A DNA stretch of 64,000 nucleotides from Microbaculum marinisediminis (GCF_025397915.1 NZ_JALIDZ010000013.1:112407-176406), one strand, 5' to 3'; positions 1 to 7,528 are shown, numbered from the stretch's first letter. The notes: generated by a model not told the origin, from the letters alone. A program made the numbers and translations.

Positions 1-311
1 AACGCCATGATGGTTGTCGGCAACCCGCAGGCGTTCTGGATCTGGGCGCTCATATGGGGCAGCCGCAGATCGGGCGTCTGCGTTACGGTGATGAGGAAAT
101 CGAGATCATCGCCAGCCGTCCCGCCGTCGGAGAGAACCTCACGAACCGCACGCGAGGCGAGATCGCATCCGGTCTCGTCGTCGCGTAGAAAACGGCGCGT
201 TTCGATGCCGACCTTCTCGCGGATGAACTGGGGATCGGAATCCGTCCACCCGGCGACCTCGTCGGCGTCGACGATCCAATCTGGCAGAGCGACGGCAATC
301 TTCTCGATCAT
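1..311 (-). CDS. 3-oxoacyl-ACP synthase III (FabH-like), N-terminal part, runs off the window
   Basis: Reading the minus strand from the ATG at 309-311 gives an open frame of 103 residues that leaves the window at base 1. It opens MIEKIAVALPDWIVDADEVA and continues with the DPQFIREKVGIETRRF segment, the usual KAS III start (a 'W..SD.WI..R.GI..R' pattern). It then reads DLASRAVREVL and DFLITVTQTPDLRLPH, the strand leading to the active-site region; the catalytic Cys lies beyond the window. KAS III enzymes condense an acyl-CoA with malonyl-ACP. The ATG overlaps the stop of the preceding gene by 4 bp (ATGA), so it is the last visible gene of the minus-strand operon with the acyl carrier protein and MBOAT genes. 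I infer that it builds the acyl group loaded on that carrier. Confidence 0.8.
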   Translation of the reverse strand, partial: MIEKIAVALPDWIVDADEVAGWTDSDPQFIREKVGIETRRFLRDDETGCDLASRAVREVLSDGGTAGDDLDFLITVTQTPDLRLPHMSAQIQNACGLPTTIMA

Positions 312-1078
312 GGCTTGTGTTTCTTCTGGCTGGTTCGGTGTTGCGAAGCGCGAAGGGGAGCGCAGCCGGTCTCCGCGGCGAAAGTTGCAATATCGGAATA
401 AAGGCCGAGATCCCGATTCATCAAGATTGCCTCGTCTCTCCGGGCGATCTGCCGGGGGGTGACGTCCTTGAGTTCGTGCTTGTCCGCAGAGACCAGAAAG
501 AGCCGGCCCGGCGCCGCCCGAGCGGCTTCGGCCAACGTGGCAAGGCCATTGAGGTCTGCCGACGCGAAATAATACCCTTCCTTCGGCTTTCGCGCTCTGC
601 CGGTATTGTCCCGCCGCGCCAAGTCCTCGACGAAGCCGAACAGCCTGCCGGTCGACTGCCAGGCCTCCACGGGGGAAAAGGGCTCACTCGCGGGCAGGTA
701 GTCGAAGTTGAAGCCCCGGTTATCTCGGTTGGGGAACCAGGTGTAGTTGCCGATCTGGACAACGATCGGTCCGGACGTGTGAACGGTCGCGAACGCGACC
801 AGGTCGGCCAGATCCTTGAAAAAGGTCTGCGGCACCGTGACGAATATCGGGGGACGCCCGTCACATGCTTTCCCGAGCTGTTTCTGGAACCAGCTGTCGC
901 CGAAGACCATCGGCTTCTCGGTGCCGTCGTTCCGAAACAAGGCAAGGCTCGCCCTGTAATCCTTGCCATGCGGCTCCAGGGCCGACTTCAGAGCGATCAG
1001 CGCCCCGGACTGGCGCAGAAGATGCGCCGTCGCGATGACCAGGCAGAGAGCCACCAGGAGCCGGAGGAAGGACCGCAT
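308..1078 (-). CDS. membrane-anchored SGNH/DltD-like protein of an acyl-transfer operon
   Basis: 256 residues. An N-terminal hydrophobic stretch (about residues 3-22) looks like a signal anchor, putting the rest outside the cytoplasmic membrane. A Gly-Asp-Ser motif (VFGDSW, G60-D61-S62) matches block I of SGNH/GDSL hydrolases, and a later 'VQIGNYTW' resembles the Gly-Asn block III. I do not see a clean DxxH block V, so catalysis is unproven. It lies directly downstream of the MBOAT gene and a 46-residue microprotein, the position DltD holds in D-alanylation operons and AlgJ/AlgX-type proteins hold in acetylation operons. Probable role: final acceptor-side acyltransferase. The stop overlaps the next ATG by 4 bp. 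Family assignment rests on motif and context only. Confidence 0.6.
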   Translation of the reverse strand: MRSFLRLLVALCLVIATAHLLRQSGALIALKSALEPHGKDYRASLALFRNDGTEKPMVFGDSWFQKQLGKACDGRPPIFVTVPQTFFKDLADLVAFATVHTSGPIVVQIGNYTWFPNRDNRGFNFDYLPASEPFSPVEAWQSTGRLFGFVEDLARRDNTGRARKPKEGYYFASADLNGLATLAEAARAAPGRLFLVSADKHELKDVTPRQIARRDEAILMNRDLGLYSDIATFAAETGCAPLRASQHRTSQKKHKP

Positions 1079-1081
1079 CGG

Positions 1082-1222
1082 TCAAAGATCCACGTAGAGG
1101 AATTCCACGTCCGACAGCGGCCATTGCGTCAGGATAACGAGGATGGCGATGGCGACGGGGAGAAGCAGGAGAACGGCTTTGGTCTCTGTCCAGAGCCAGC
1201 GTTTGGCCGTGCCCAAGGTCAT
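1082..1222 (-). CDS. DltX-like membrane microprotein (46 aa)
   Basis: ATG at 1220-1222 overlaps the MBOAT stop by 4 bp and the gene ends 3 bp before the next ATG, so it fills the gap exactly. The product starts MTLGTAKRWLWTETKAV, has one hydrophobic helix (about residues 17-31, rich in Leu/Val/Ile) and ends FLYVDL. Gram-positive DltX proteins are about 50 residues, have one transmembrane helix, sit beside the MBOAT DltB, and end in an aromatic-x-Tyr-x-acidic-hydrophobic motif (FIYNEF type). F-L-Y-V-D-L keeps every class position, including the Tyr that in DltX is thought to accept the acyl group. I call it a DltX-type acyl carrier peptide by size, position and C-terminus. Confidence 0.72.
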   Translation of the reverse strand: MTLGTAKRWLWTETKAVLLLLPVAIAILVILTQWPLSDVEFLYVDL

Positions 1223-2328
1223 CCCAGTTCTCCCGCGGCGAAATCGGAAAGCGCCGAAACGTAAGTCATCGTAGCGAACCATCCCAGGCCCTGCAGGAGC
1301 AGGTTCAGCGCCGGATACTCCTGCGAGCGGGCCCATATAGCACGCACCTGCGGATTGCGCTGAGTCCACGCGAAGAGTGCCAGGGCGACACCGTGGCCAA
1401 AGCCCCACAGCAGGTAGTTCCAGGTAAAGGCATGCCAGACGCCGATGAAGGTGAAGGCCAGGACGATCCCGAGGTAACGGTGCCCGGTCCGGCGCACATA
1501 GGGGTGGTAGCCGAGATTGTTGGTCACCCAGACCAGGCTCATGTGCCAGCGCTGCCAGAATTCCTGGATAGTGCGCGCCATCCAGGGGCGGTTGAAGTTC
1601 TCCCGGCTCTCGATGCCGACGAAGCGGCACAGGCCGACGGCGATGTCGACGTAGCCCGAGAACATGACGTAGATGTTGAAAAGGCCGGCCCAGAGGGCGA
1701 AAACCTTGAACAGCAATCCGACGGTGCCGTCGTCCATGCCGCTGAACCGGGCAGCAAGCTGTGACGTGACCGCCGGTCCCAGCCACGCCACCTTGGCAAT
1801 GCCGATCAGCACGCGCCTGGCACCGTAGGCGACATCTTCCTTCGCGGGCAGCGTGCACAGCGCCGCGACGTTGATGCGGTCGGCGAACTGGATCGGCCCG
1901 ATCGGCAGGGTCGGAAAGAACAGGAGCGAGAGGAATACATCGCGCGGTGCGAAGCGCTCCTTGGGAAAGCGCCACGTCCAGACGATGGTGCCGAGGGTTC
2001 TGATGTAGATGAACGGCAGGAACAGGAGCGAGAGGTCGCCGTGGTCGCTCGCAATCCGCCCGGCAATGAAGATCGCGGTCACCGGTACGACGCCGGCCGA
2101 TACCCAACGCCGGCTGTCCAGATGCACGAAGATGGCGGCGTAGGCCGCCATCAGAATTGCCGTTATCGCCGTTTCAGCCGATGCGATGAAGGCGAAGGCG
2201 ATCGAGAACAGAAGGGCGTTGGCGAGGACCAGCCGTTCGGATCGCAGGAGATGTGCGCCGAGATGCCCGAGCATGAAGGCCATTACGAACGCCACCGCCG
2301 ACATCAGGTTGTCGAATACGATGGTCAC
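1219..2328 (-). CDS. MBOAT family membrane-bound O-acyltransferase
   Basis: 369 residues with many hydrophobic segments throughout. Diagnostic stretches are 'EFWQRWHMSLVWV' (residues 256-268) and 'FIGVWHAFTWNYLLWGFGHG' (294-313), where H299 corresponds to the invariant catalytic His of MBOAT enzymes such as DltB, AlgI and PatA. MBOAT proteins move acyl groups from a cytoplasmic thioester donor across the membrane to an extracytoplasmic acceptor. Here the donor is plausibly the neighbouring acyl carrier protein. The gene follows the 204-residue unknown protein by 52 bp and overlaps the microprotein gene by 4 bp. The presence of a dedicated carrier and ketoacyl synthase favours a Dlt-like mechanism over simple acetyl-CoA-fed alginate acetylation. 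Confidence 0.88.
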   Translation of the reverse strand: MTIVFDNLMSAVAFVMAFMLGHLGAHLLRSERLVLANALLFSIAFAFIASAETAITAILMAAYAAIFVHLDSRRWVSAGVVPVTAIFIAGRIASDHGDLSLLFLPFIYIRTLGTIVWTWRFPKERFAPRDVFLSLLFFPTLPIGPIQFADRINVAALCTLPAKEDVAYGARRVLIGIAKVAWLGPAVTSQLAARFSGMDDGTVGLLFKVFALWAGLFNIYVMFSGYVDIAVGLCRFVGIESRENFNRPWMARTIQEFWQRWHMSLVWVTNNLGYHPYVRRTGHRYLGIVLAFTFIGVWHAFTWNYLLWGFGHGVALALFAWTQRNPQVRAIWARSQEYPALNLLLQGLGWFATMTYVSALSDFAAGELG

Positions 2329-2380
2329 GGCAGCTGCTCACGAATGAAACGTGGGGCGCGGATTGTTATGCGCCCCGTCG

Positions 2381-2995
2381 TCATGCGGGGATTCGTGCAA
2401 AAAAGATCTCTCCGACGACGGAGCCGTCGACGAGGAGATCGCTGGCGCTCCACTGATTTGCGCGCATGCCTGTTATCCGGACCTCCAGGTCTTTGGCGGC
2501 CTGGTCGGCCACAAGGTCCTGTATGCGGGCGGCGGAGTCCGTGCGGAAGCGGGTGTATATCCACTTTCCCGACGTCTCGACGACGCGCTCGTGCAGCGTC
2601 TTGGTCAGGTAGATCGCCGCGCTGAACAGGTCCGGCCCGGATATTTCGGTGATCTTGCCGGTTTCGCCTTCAAGCGATGCACGACCCTTAAAGGCAGCCT
2701 CGGGATCGTCAGCGGACCGTCGCGCATCCTGATCGCTTTCGATGTAGACGAACATCGCGTTGTCGTCGCCGGACCGCAGATGGAGGACGGCGGCAGCGTC
2801 GCGGGCCTCGGCAGGGGGCGCCGCTCGCGCGAATTGGCCGTCCTTCGTGGAGAAGCGGGGAAAACGCAGGTCCATCGAACCAGGAGACGCCCCAGCGAGC
2901 GGCGTTACTTCCGTGAGGACGTGCATCGTGAAATCCACGCCCCGGATGTAGTTGCGGTGACCGTAGATAAACGGCCGGAACGGCGTGGCGCTCAC
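2381..2995 (-). CDS. conserved protein of unknown function in the MBOAT/ACP operon
   Basis: 204 residues from a GTG start at 2993-2995 that overlaps the ACP stop codon (GTGA). A longer frame exists upstream but runs through the ACP gene, so the GTG is preferred. The protein opens SATPFRPFIYGHRNYIRG, has no signal peptide or membrane helix, and is mixed alpha/beta by composition, ending GEIFFARIPA. I recognise no family. The tight overlap with the carrier protein gene and its place before the MBOAT gene suggest a cytoplasmic protein that handles the ACP-bound acyl group (loading, reduction or thioester hydrolysis), but no catalytic motif is visible to choose among these. Confidence 0.65.
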   Translation of the reverse strand: MSATPFRPFIYGHRNYIRGVDFTMHVLTEVTPLAGASPGSMDLRFPRFSTKDGQFARAAPPAEARDAAAVLHLRSGDDNAMFVYIESDQDARRSADDPEAAFKGRASLEGETGKITEISGPDLFSAAIYLTKTLHERVVETSGKWIYTRFRTDSAARIQDLVADQAAKDLEVRITGMRANQWSASDLLVDGSVVGEIFFARIPA

Positions 2996-3258
2996 AGCGC
3001 GCTGCGAATGAAGCTGACGAGTTTGCCGACGGTCTGCAAACCCTGCTCCTCGGCGGTTTCGTCGGGGATCTTGATGTCGTAGTGCTTTTCGAGGTCGAGC
3101 AGAAACACCGACCAATCCAGTGAGTCCAGGATTCCGTCGTCGATCAGGTCGGTATCGCCGGCGAGCTTCACGTCGGATCGGCCGGTTACGGTAGAGACGA
3201 TTCCTTCAATCGCTGCGATGAAGGGCGCGTCATCCGATGGCTGTGCCGATGTGTTCAT
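2992..3258 (-). CDS. acyl carrier protein
   Basis: 88 residues from the ATG at 3256-3258, strongly acidic. The four-helix carrier pattern is clear: 'DTDLIDDGILDSLDWSVFLLDLEKHYDIKIPDE', with the phosphopantetheine attachment site D45-S46-L47 and the conserved acidic helix after it. Helix three and the final helix follow in 'TVGKLVSFIRSAL'. Its length fits a freestanding ACP, somewhat longer than DltC. It lies between the ABC-like gene (128 bp upstream) and the unknown protein (4 bp overlap). By context it carries the acyl group made by the KAS III-like enzyme and presents it to the MBOAT protein at the membrane. Confidence 0.9.
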   Translation of the reverse strand: MNTSAQPSDDAPFIAAIEGIVSTVTGRSDVKLAGDTDLIDDGILDSLDWSVFLLDLEKHYDIKIPDETAEEQGLQTVGKLVSFIRSAL

Positions 3259-3386
3259 GGGGTCCACTTTCTCTGACTGTACTGTTCTTCGAGCCTGAAA
3301 CCGACGTCTTTTCCAGCGCCTAGCCGGCTGGATTCCCCTATCCGAAAGGTTCCGGCAGTTCAACCATCCGGCCTTCGCGCCGACCG

Positions 3387-5183
3387 CTACTCTTCGTCCA
3401 TTTCGTCATCCAGAGACTCTGTCTCGTTGCCATCGCTTTTCAGGATTGCGGTCACTGCGCGGGCGGCGTCAGCGGCATTCTGCGATTCGACAACGGCGAC
3501 CGCCCGCTCCTTGTCGAGCAAGACTGCATGCGCTTCGCCGCCGATGCAGCCATCGAACCCCCGAGGACGGTAGGCGATCGCGATGAAGCGATCCGTCAGT
3601 GCCGCCAGCCAGAGTCGGATCTCCGCGTCGGGAAGCGCGGCGAGAACGCGAAAGCCGATAATGATGTATTCCGCTTTCGACAGGTACGCCGTCAGCAATG
3701 CGATACGGGCGATATCCCGTCCGTCCAGACCATCGCCGTCGTCCGCTGCCTGGCGGATTATCTCGATCGTCGGTGCTATTTCGGCGATTGCGGTTCCCGC
3801 CAGACGCGCTTCGAGAGTGTCTTCGGTAAAGGAGAGCAGTCCGTTTTCGGCCAGGCGGTCCGGTTCGGCGAGGGCGGCTGTGCAGCGAAGCGCCGTTGCG
3901 TTGAGCTTTTCGCGCGTTGTCTGCCGCGAGCGCTGGGTCAGGGCCAAGGCAAAGAAATACTGCGTATAGCGATTGAGCTTTGCCGGCGCGATGATCGCGA
4001 CCGGAACGCCGCGTTGCACCGGGACGTCCTTCCCCAAGGCACCGGGCACGTGGTTGGCCTGCTTCGCCGCGTGCAGCACCGGCTTGCCGAAGAAGCGCCC
4101 CGGATCCTTGAGCGGGCTCGTCAGATATTCATAGGCGCTGCGCAGGACGCCGTAAAACCGAGCGTAGGTGGTCAGCGCGATCGTGGTGCCGGTCAGGCCG
4201 CTGATGGTAACGCGCAGCATGACGAAAAAGCCGATGACCTGCGCCAGCGGCATGACCCCGGAAAGCGCCTCGTAGCCAAGATAAAAGCCGATTGCGGCGA
4301 CGGCGACCGCGGCCAGAACGTTGGATACGAACTCGGATTGTCGCGGTGACAGGATGTAGGACGAGAAAACTTCGATGCTCGCCCGATTGGAATCGCTTTC
4401 GATCAGGTTCTGTGCGAGCGCCGGTCGGTCGGCTATCACCGTGTTTTCGTCGCCGATCGTGTCGAGTGTTTCGTGCATGGCCTTGCGGAAGGCGCGATTC
4501 ACCTCCTTGCGGCTCTTCTGCACCGCAACCACGCGATGGCTGATGATGTAGTTGAGCGCCGCCGCCGGGATAACCAGCAGCGCCAGGAAGGCGACGACTT
4601 CTCCCGCGATCCAGATCATGCCGACTACGGCGGGTATAACGAGGAGGATGTGGCGCGGCAGTGTCAGAAGCACGTTGATCGGCCGAAACATCATCTGCTT
4701 GCCGTTCGTCACATCCAGGACCTGCTTCGAGATGGAGCCGTTCCGCTCGAGCCCGGTGCGGGTCGGATATCCGCCCTCGAGGTTCAACACCGATTCGACG
4801 ATCTTCTCGGCGAACGCGGTCGACAGGTAGAAGCTCATTCGCGCGCTCAGGTAGATGACGAACGTCGCCGTGACCATCGCTGCAGCGACGACGGTCAACA
4901 TCAGCGCCATCCACGCCCCGTCGCGCGTGTCGACGGAAAGCCCAAGCACGACCAGCGCCGTGTTCGTCTGGGCCGAAGAAAAGAACCAGATTAAACCGGC
5001 AAAAGCCGCCGCTTGCAGGCTGCGTCCCACTGTTACCAGGCCAACGAGGAGTGCGACTTGCAGCGGCCTGAACAGGACGAGGTTGGTGATGAGCCAGCGC
5101 AGCGTCTCGATGTATCGTTGCGTACGCCGCCGCACCAGTTGTTGGCCGGTCAGACCGTGAGAGGCGGTGGACGTCTCGGACAT
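3387..5183 (-). CDS. ABC-exporter-like membrane protein with degenerate nucleotide-binding domain
   Basis: 598 residues. Residues about 30-345 form a type I exporter-like membrane domain with around six helices and long cytoplasmic loops. The C-terminal half aligns by eye with an ABC ATPase domain that has lost its catalytic sites. The Walker A position reads 'RGVPVAIIAPAKLNRYTQ' (391-408, no GxxGxGKS/T). The signature position reads LDGRDIARIALLTAYL (486-501, LSGGQ lost). The Walker B position reads YIIIGF (506-511, no Asp-Glu). The tail is acidic. It is the first gene of the minus-strand acylation operon. ATP hydrolysis is unlikely. It may be a structural scaffold or a non-catalytic half of a heterodimer. 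The reading frame is intact, so this is domain decay with retention, not a fresh pseudogene. Confidence 0.75.
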   Translation of the reverse strand: MSETSTASHGLTGQQLVRRRTQRYIETLRWLITNLVLFRPLQVALLVGLVTVGRSLQAAAFAGLIWFFSSAQTNTALVVLGLSVDTRDGAWMALMLTVVAAAMVTATFVIYLSARMSFYLSTAFAEKIVESVLNLEGGYPTRTGLERNGSISKQVLDVTNGKQMMFRPINVLLTLPRHILLVIPAVVGMIWIAGEVVAFLALLVIPAAALNYIISHRVVAVQKSRKEVNRAFRKAMHETLDTIGDENTVIADRPALAQNLIESDSNRASIEVFSSYILSPRQSEFVSNVLAAVAVAAIGFYLGYEALSGVMPLAQVIGFFVMLRVTISGLTGTTIALTTYARFYGVLRSAYEYLTSPLKDPGRFFGKPVLHAAKQANHVPGALGKDVPVQRGVPVAIIAPAKLNRYTQYFFALALTQRSRQTTREKLNATALRCTAALAEPDRLAENGLLSFTEDTLEARLAGTAIAEIAPTIEIIRQAADDGDGLDGRDIARIALLTAYLSKAEYIIIGFRVLAALPDAEIRLWLAALTDRFIAIAYRPRGFDGCIGGEAHAVLLDKERAVAVVESQNAADAARAVTAILKSDGNETESLDDEMDEE

Positions 5184-5526
5184 TTTCGACGTGGTGTTCC
5201 GTTTCTTGATCGCGCCAGATCGTGAAGTATCGCGCCGTCACGGTCTATTGGAAGCGGCCTTGGCAAGCAATTGGTCACGCTGTGCATGCCCGAGAAAGGC
5301 GGACCTGCTATTGGGATGGTTTAGCGGCTTTGATAAGGCGGTTTTTTGCGCTGCCAAACCGGCCCTTCAAATCTGCCATAGCATGTGCCCTGTCGGGAGT
5401 GTTGCTGACCGGGGTTATCGGAGCAATCGAGGTCCTGCGCTAGGCGTTGGACTCGGTTATGGGCACGGAGCTGGCCCGGATCACGGGGCAGGCTGGGCGC
5501 GGCTTGGATCTGTGCATTTCGCTGGT
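5184..5526. other. intergenic region upstream of the acylation operon
   Basis: About 340 bp between divergent genes, expected to hold the promoter of the minus-strand operon. A plus-strand 73-codon frame (5222-5443) has a hydrophobic end but no ribosome site or recognisable family, and I do not call it. I see no riboswitch or terminator. Confidence 0.4.
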
Positions 5527-5544
5527 ATTTTCAAAGTTGAAAAT
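5527..5544. promoter_or_regulatory. palindromic operator candidate ahead of the XRE-cupin gene
   Basis: Perfect inverted repeat ATTTTC-AAAGTT-GAAAAT, 36 bp before the regulator ATG. The same half-sites with the same 6-bp spacer recur at 6230-6247 just after the regulator gene and ahead of the transporter operon. A shared dyad at the gene of an XRE regulator and at its adjacent operon is the expected pattern for autoregulation plus pathway control. Binding is inferred. Confidence 0.65.
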
Positions 5545-5579
5545 GGGAAACATGATGGGTAATTCTGTGTAGCTGCAGG

Positions 5580-6230
5580 ATGGAGCAGGATCGAGCCAGG
5601 GCGCAGCAATCGATGGCAGTGCAAAAATCCAAGCATGCGCAGGATGATGCCCCGCTGCCAACGACCAAGGACAATGTGGGAAAGCATCTGCGGCAGCGGC
5701 GACTGGAGCAGAATCTGACGCTCGTCGAGCTTTCCGACAAATGCGGCGTGTCCTTCGCCACCATTTCCAAGATCGAGACCGGCAAGGTCTCCGGCGGCTT
5801 CCAGACGATCTACAAGATCGCAAGGGGACTCGGTCTTCTGGTGACCGACATATTGGAGCCGGAGGTCGATCAAGACGAGAAGATCGTTTTGCAGCGGCGT
5901 GGCGATATCGAGCCGCACCGCACGTCGCTCTACGACTACTATCCGCAGGCCACCCGCGTGCACGGGCGACTGAATTCCGGCATCATGGTTGTCCATACGA
6001 AGAAAGTGCCGGACCGTATCGACTGGAGCAATCACGAAGGCGAGGAGGTGGTAACGGTTCTCTTCGGCTCTATCGGCTTGTATCTCGAGGGAGACGAACC
6101 GCTGCTTCTCGGACAGGGGGACAGCGCCTGTTTCGATTCAGGCATTCCCCATGCCTATGTCTGCACAAGTACCGATCCGGCCGAAATCATCTTCGTGTCC
6201 ACGCGGCCTCCTCACCGCGGAAATTCCTGA
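5580..6230 (+). CDS. XRE-family transcriptional regulator with C-terminal cupin domain (PuuR-like)
   Basis: 216 residues. A helix-turn-helix of the Xre/Cro type spans about residues 34-90 ('LRQRRLEQNLTLVELSDKCG' then SFATISKIETGK). A cupin_2 sensor follows at about 140-210, with 'WSNHEGEEVVTVLFG' and DSACFDSGIPHAYVC carrying the usual His/Glu positions. This architecture is that of PuuR and related regulators of polyamine or amino-acid catabolism, where the cupin senses the inducer. It precedes a branched-chain-type ABC importer and a glutamine-synthetase-like ligase, fitting a Puu-type control role. An alternative ATG lies 11 codons downstream. Twin dyads flank the gene (5527-5544, 6230-6247). 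Confidence 0.88.
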   Translation: MEQDRARAQQSMAVQKSKHAQDDAPLPTTKDNVGKHLRQRRLEQNLTLVELSDKCGVSFATISKIETGKVSGGFQTIYKIARGLGLLVTDILEPEVDQDEKIVLQRRGDIEPHRTSLYDYYPQATRVHGRLNSGIMVVHTKKVPDRIDWSNHEGEEVVTVLFGSIGLYLEGDEPLLLGQGDSACFDSGIPHAYVCTSTDPAEIIFVSTRPPHRGNS

Positions 6231-6247
6231 TTTTCATATAAGAAAAT
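6230..6247. promoter_or_regulatory. second copy of the XRE-cupin operator candidate
   Basis: ATTTTC-ATATAA-GAAAAT, identical half-sites and spacing to 5527-5544. It begins at the last base of the regulator stop codon and ends 8 bp before a TTGACA -35 element at 6256-6261, so a bound dimer would cover the promoter of the transporter operon. The dyad also overlaps a GAAAATTTTC palindrome (6242-6251). Confidence 0.65.
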
Positions 6248-6255
6248 TTTCATTA

Positions 6256-6282
6256 TTGACAATTTTGTTGCCCCTTCATAGC
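6256..6282 (+). promoter_or_regulatory. putative sigma-70 promoter of the ABC transporter operon
   Basis: A consensus TTGACA at 6256-6261 lies 94 bp before the first transporter gene. The best -10 candidate, CATAGC at 6277-6282, is weak and the spacing (15 bp) is short, so the assignment leans on the -35 box and its place beside the operator dyad. Confidence 0.4.
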
Positions 6283-6349
6283 GTCGACTCCGGGAGCCGG
6301 CTTCAGGGAGAGGTCCCGAAGCCCAATTTGATCTACGGAGGAAATCGAC

Positions 6350-7528
6350 GTGGTTTTTCGCAGGGGAGTTTCGCGCCTGGTTCTGGCGGCTGCACTTGGC
6401 TTCGGTCTGGCGGGCAGCGCTGTGGCGGAAGAAGAGATCATCATCGGCGGTGCGCTCAGCCTGACCGGGGTTCAGGCGCCGCTTGATGAACCTGGCCTCA
6501 AGGGCGCTGAAGTTGCCGTGAAGGCGTTGAACGACCAGGGCGGCCTGCTCGGCAAGAAGGTCAAGCTGATCAACATCGACGGCAAGAGCGATCCGGTGAC
6601 TGTCGGCAACAACGCCATCAACGTGATCGATCAGGGAGCCGAGCTGATCATTGCGCCTTGCGATTTCGATTTCGGCGGTCCCGCCAGCCGCGAGGCGCAG
6701 AACGCGGATATCGTCGGCATCTCGACTTGCGCCTCCGATCCGCTTTACAGCGCCTGGTCGCTCGGCGACAAGCAGTTCACGCTGTCGATGTGGAACACGG
6801 CTATGGGCGCGACCGCGGCCGAGTATGCCTTCAATGAGCGCGGCTGGAAGTCAGCCTATGTCGTCACCGACCAGTTCATTGCCTATACCAAGAGCCTGAG
6901 CAAGTATTTCACCCAGCATTACAAGGACCTGGGTGGCGAGGTCGTGCTTGAGGATGCCTACACGCAGGGCGCGCAGGACTTTTCGGCGCAACTCGCCCGG
7001 CTTCAGGCCCTGCCCGAAAAGCCGGATGTGATTTTCATCTCGTCTTATATGCCGGACCTCGGTACCATCATCCGCGCGATCCGCGAAGTCGGTATCACGA
7101 CGCCCATCATGGGCGGTGACTCCTACGACGATCCGAGCCTCTTCGAAGCTCTGGGCGAGCGCTTCGGCAACGACATCTACTTCGTTAGCCATACCTGGAT
7201 GGGTTCTGAGGCGCATCCCGACATGAGCAAGTTCATCGAGCTCTACAAGGCCCAGCACGGCGCCGAGCCCGACACCTCCTTTGTCGCCACCGGCTGGGAT
7301 ACGGTCATGCTGATGGCACAGGCGGTCGAGATCGCCGGCTCCACCGACGGTGCGGCCGTTGCCAAGGCGCTCGAGGAAAACGAGTTCGACCTGCTCACCG
7401 GCAAACTCTCTTATTCCAATGCCGAGCTCGGCCATCAGCCGGACAAATCCGCTGCGCTCATCGGCATCAGCGGCGGCAAGCCCTCCTTCCTCGGCTGGCG
7501 CCGCGCCGAGAGCCAGCCGCCTCTCTGA
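6350..7528 (+). CDS. ABC transporter substrate-binding protein, branched-chain amino acid (LivJ) type
   Basis: 392 residues from a GTG start with a good ribosome site (GGAGG at 6337-6341). Residues 1-26 form a signal peptide ending GSAVA before EEEIIIGG. The mature part begins with the type I periplasmic-binding fold 'IIIGGALSLTGVQAPLDEPG', followed by KGAEVAVKALNDQGG and KKVKLINIDGKSDP, the standard LivJ/AmiC-like pattern. It captures a small amino-acid-like or amide solute in the periplasm and hands it to the permeases encoded downstream. It is the first gene of the operon and is directly preceded by an operator and promoter. The exact ligand cannot be read from sequence. The linked isochorismatase-like hydrolase and glutamine-synthetase-like enzyme suggest an amine or amide. 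Confidence 0.9.
   Translation: MVFRRGVSRLVLAAALGFGLAGSAVAEEEIIIGGALSLTGVQAPLDEPGLKGAEVAVKALNDQGGLLGKKVKLINIDGKSDPVTVGNNAINVIDQGAELIIAPCDFDFGGPASREAQNADIVGISTCASDPLYSAWSLGDKQFTLSMWNTAMGATAAEYAFNERGWKSAYVVTDQFIAYTKSLSKYFTQHYKDLGGEVVLEDAYTQGAQDFSAQLARLQALPEKPDVIFISSYMPDLGTIIRAIREVGITTPIMGGDSYDDPSLFEALGERFGNDIYFVSHTWMGSEAHPDMSKFIELYKAQHGAEPDTSFVATGWDTVMLMAQAVEIAGSTDGAAVAKALEENEFDLLTGKLSYSNAELGHQPDKSAALIGISGGKPSFLGWRRAESQPPL

Noticed and set aside
317..1264. 315-codon frame opposite the GDS-protein gene
   Set aside because: Antisense shadow of two genes with clear function and coupled ends; residue content is Gly/Arg-biased.
5222..5443. 73-codon plus-strand frame divergent from the ABC-like gene
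   Set aside because: Ends in a hydrophobic stretch but has no ribosome site, no recognisable family and lies where the operon promoter is expected.
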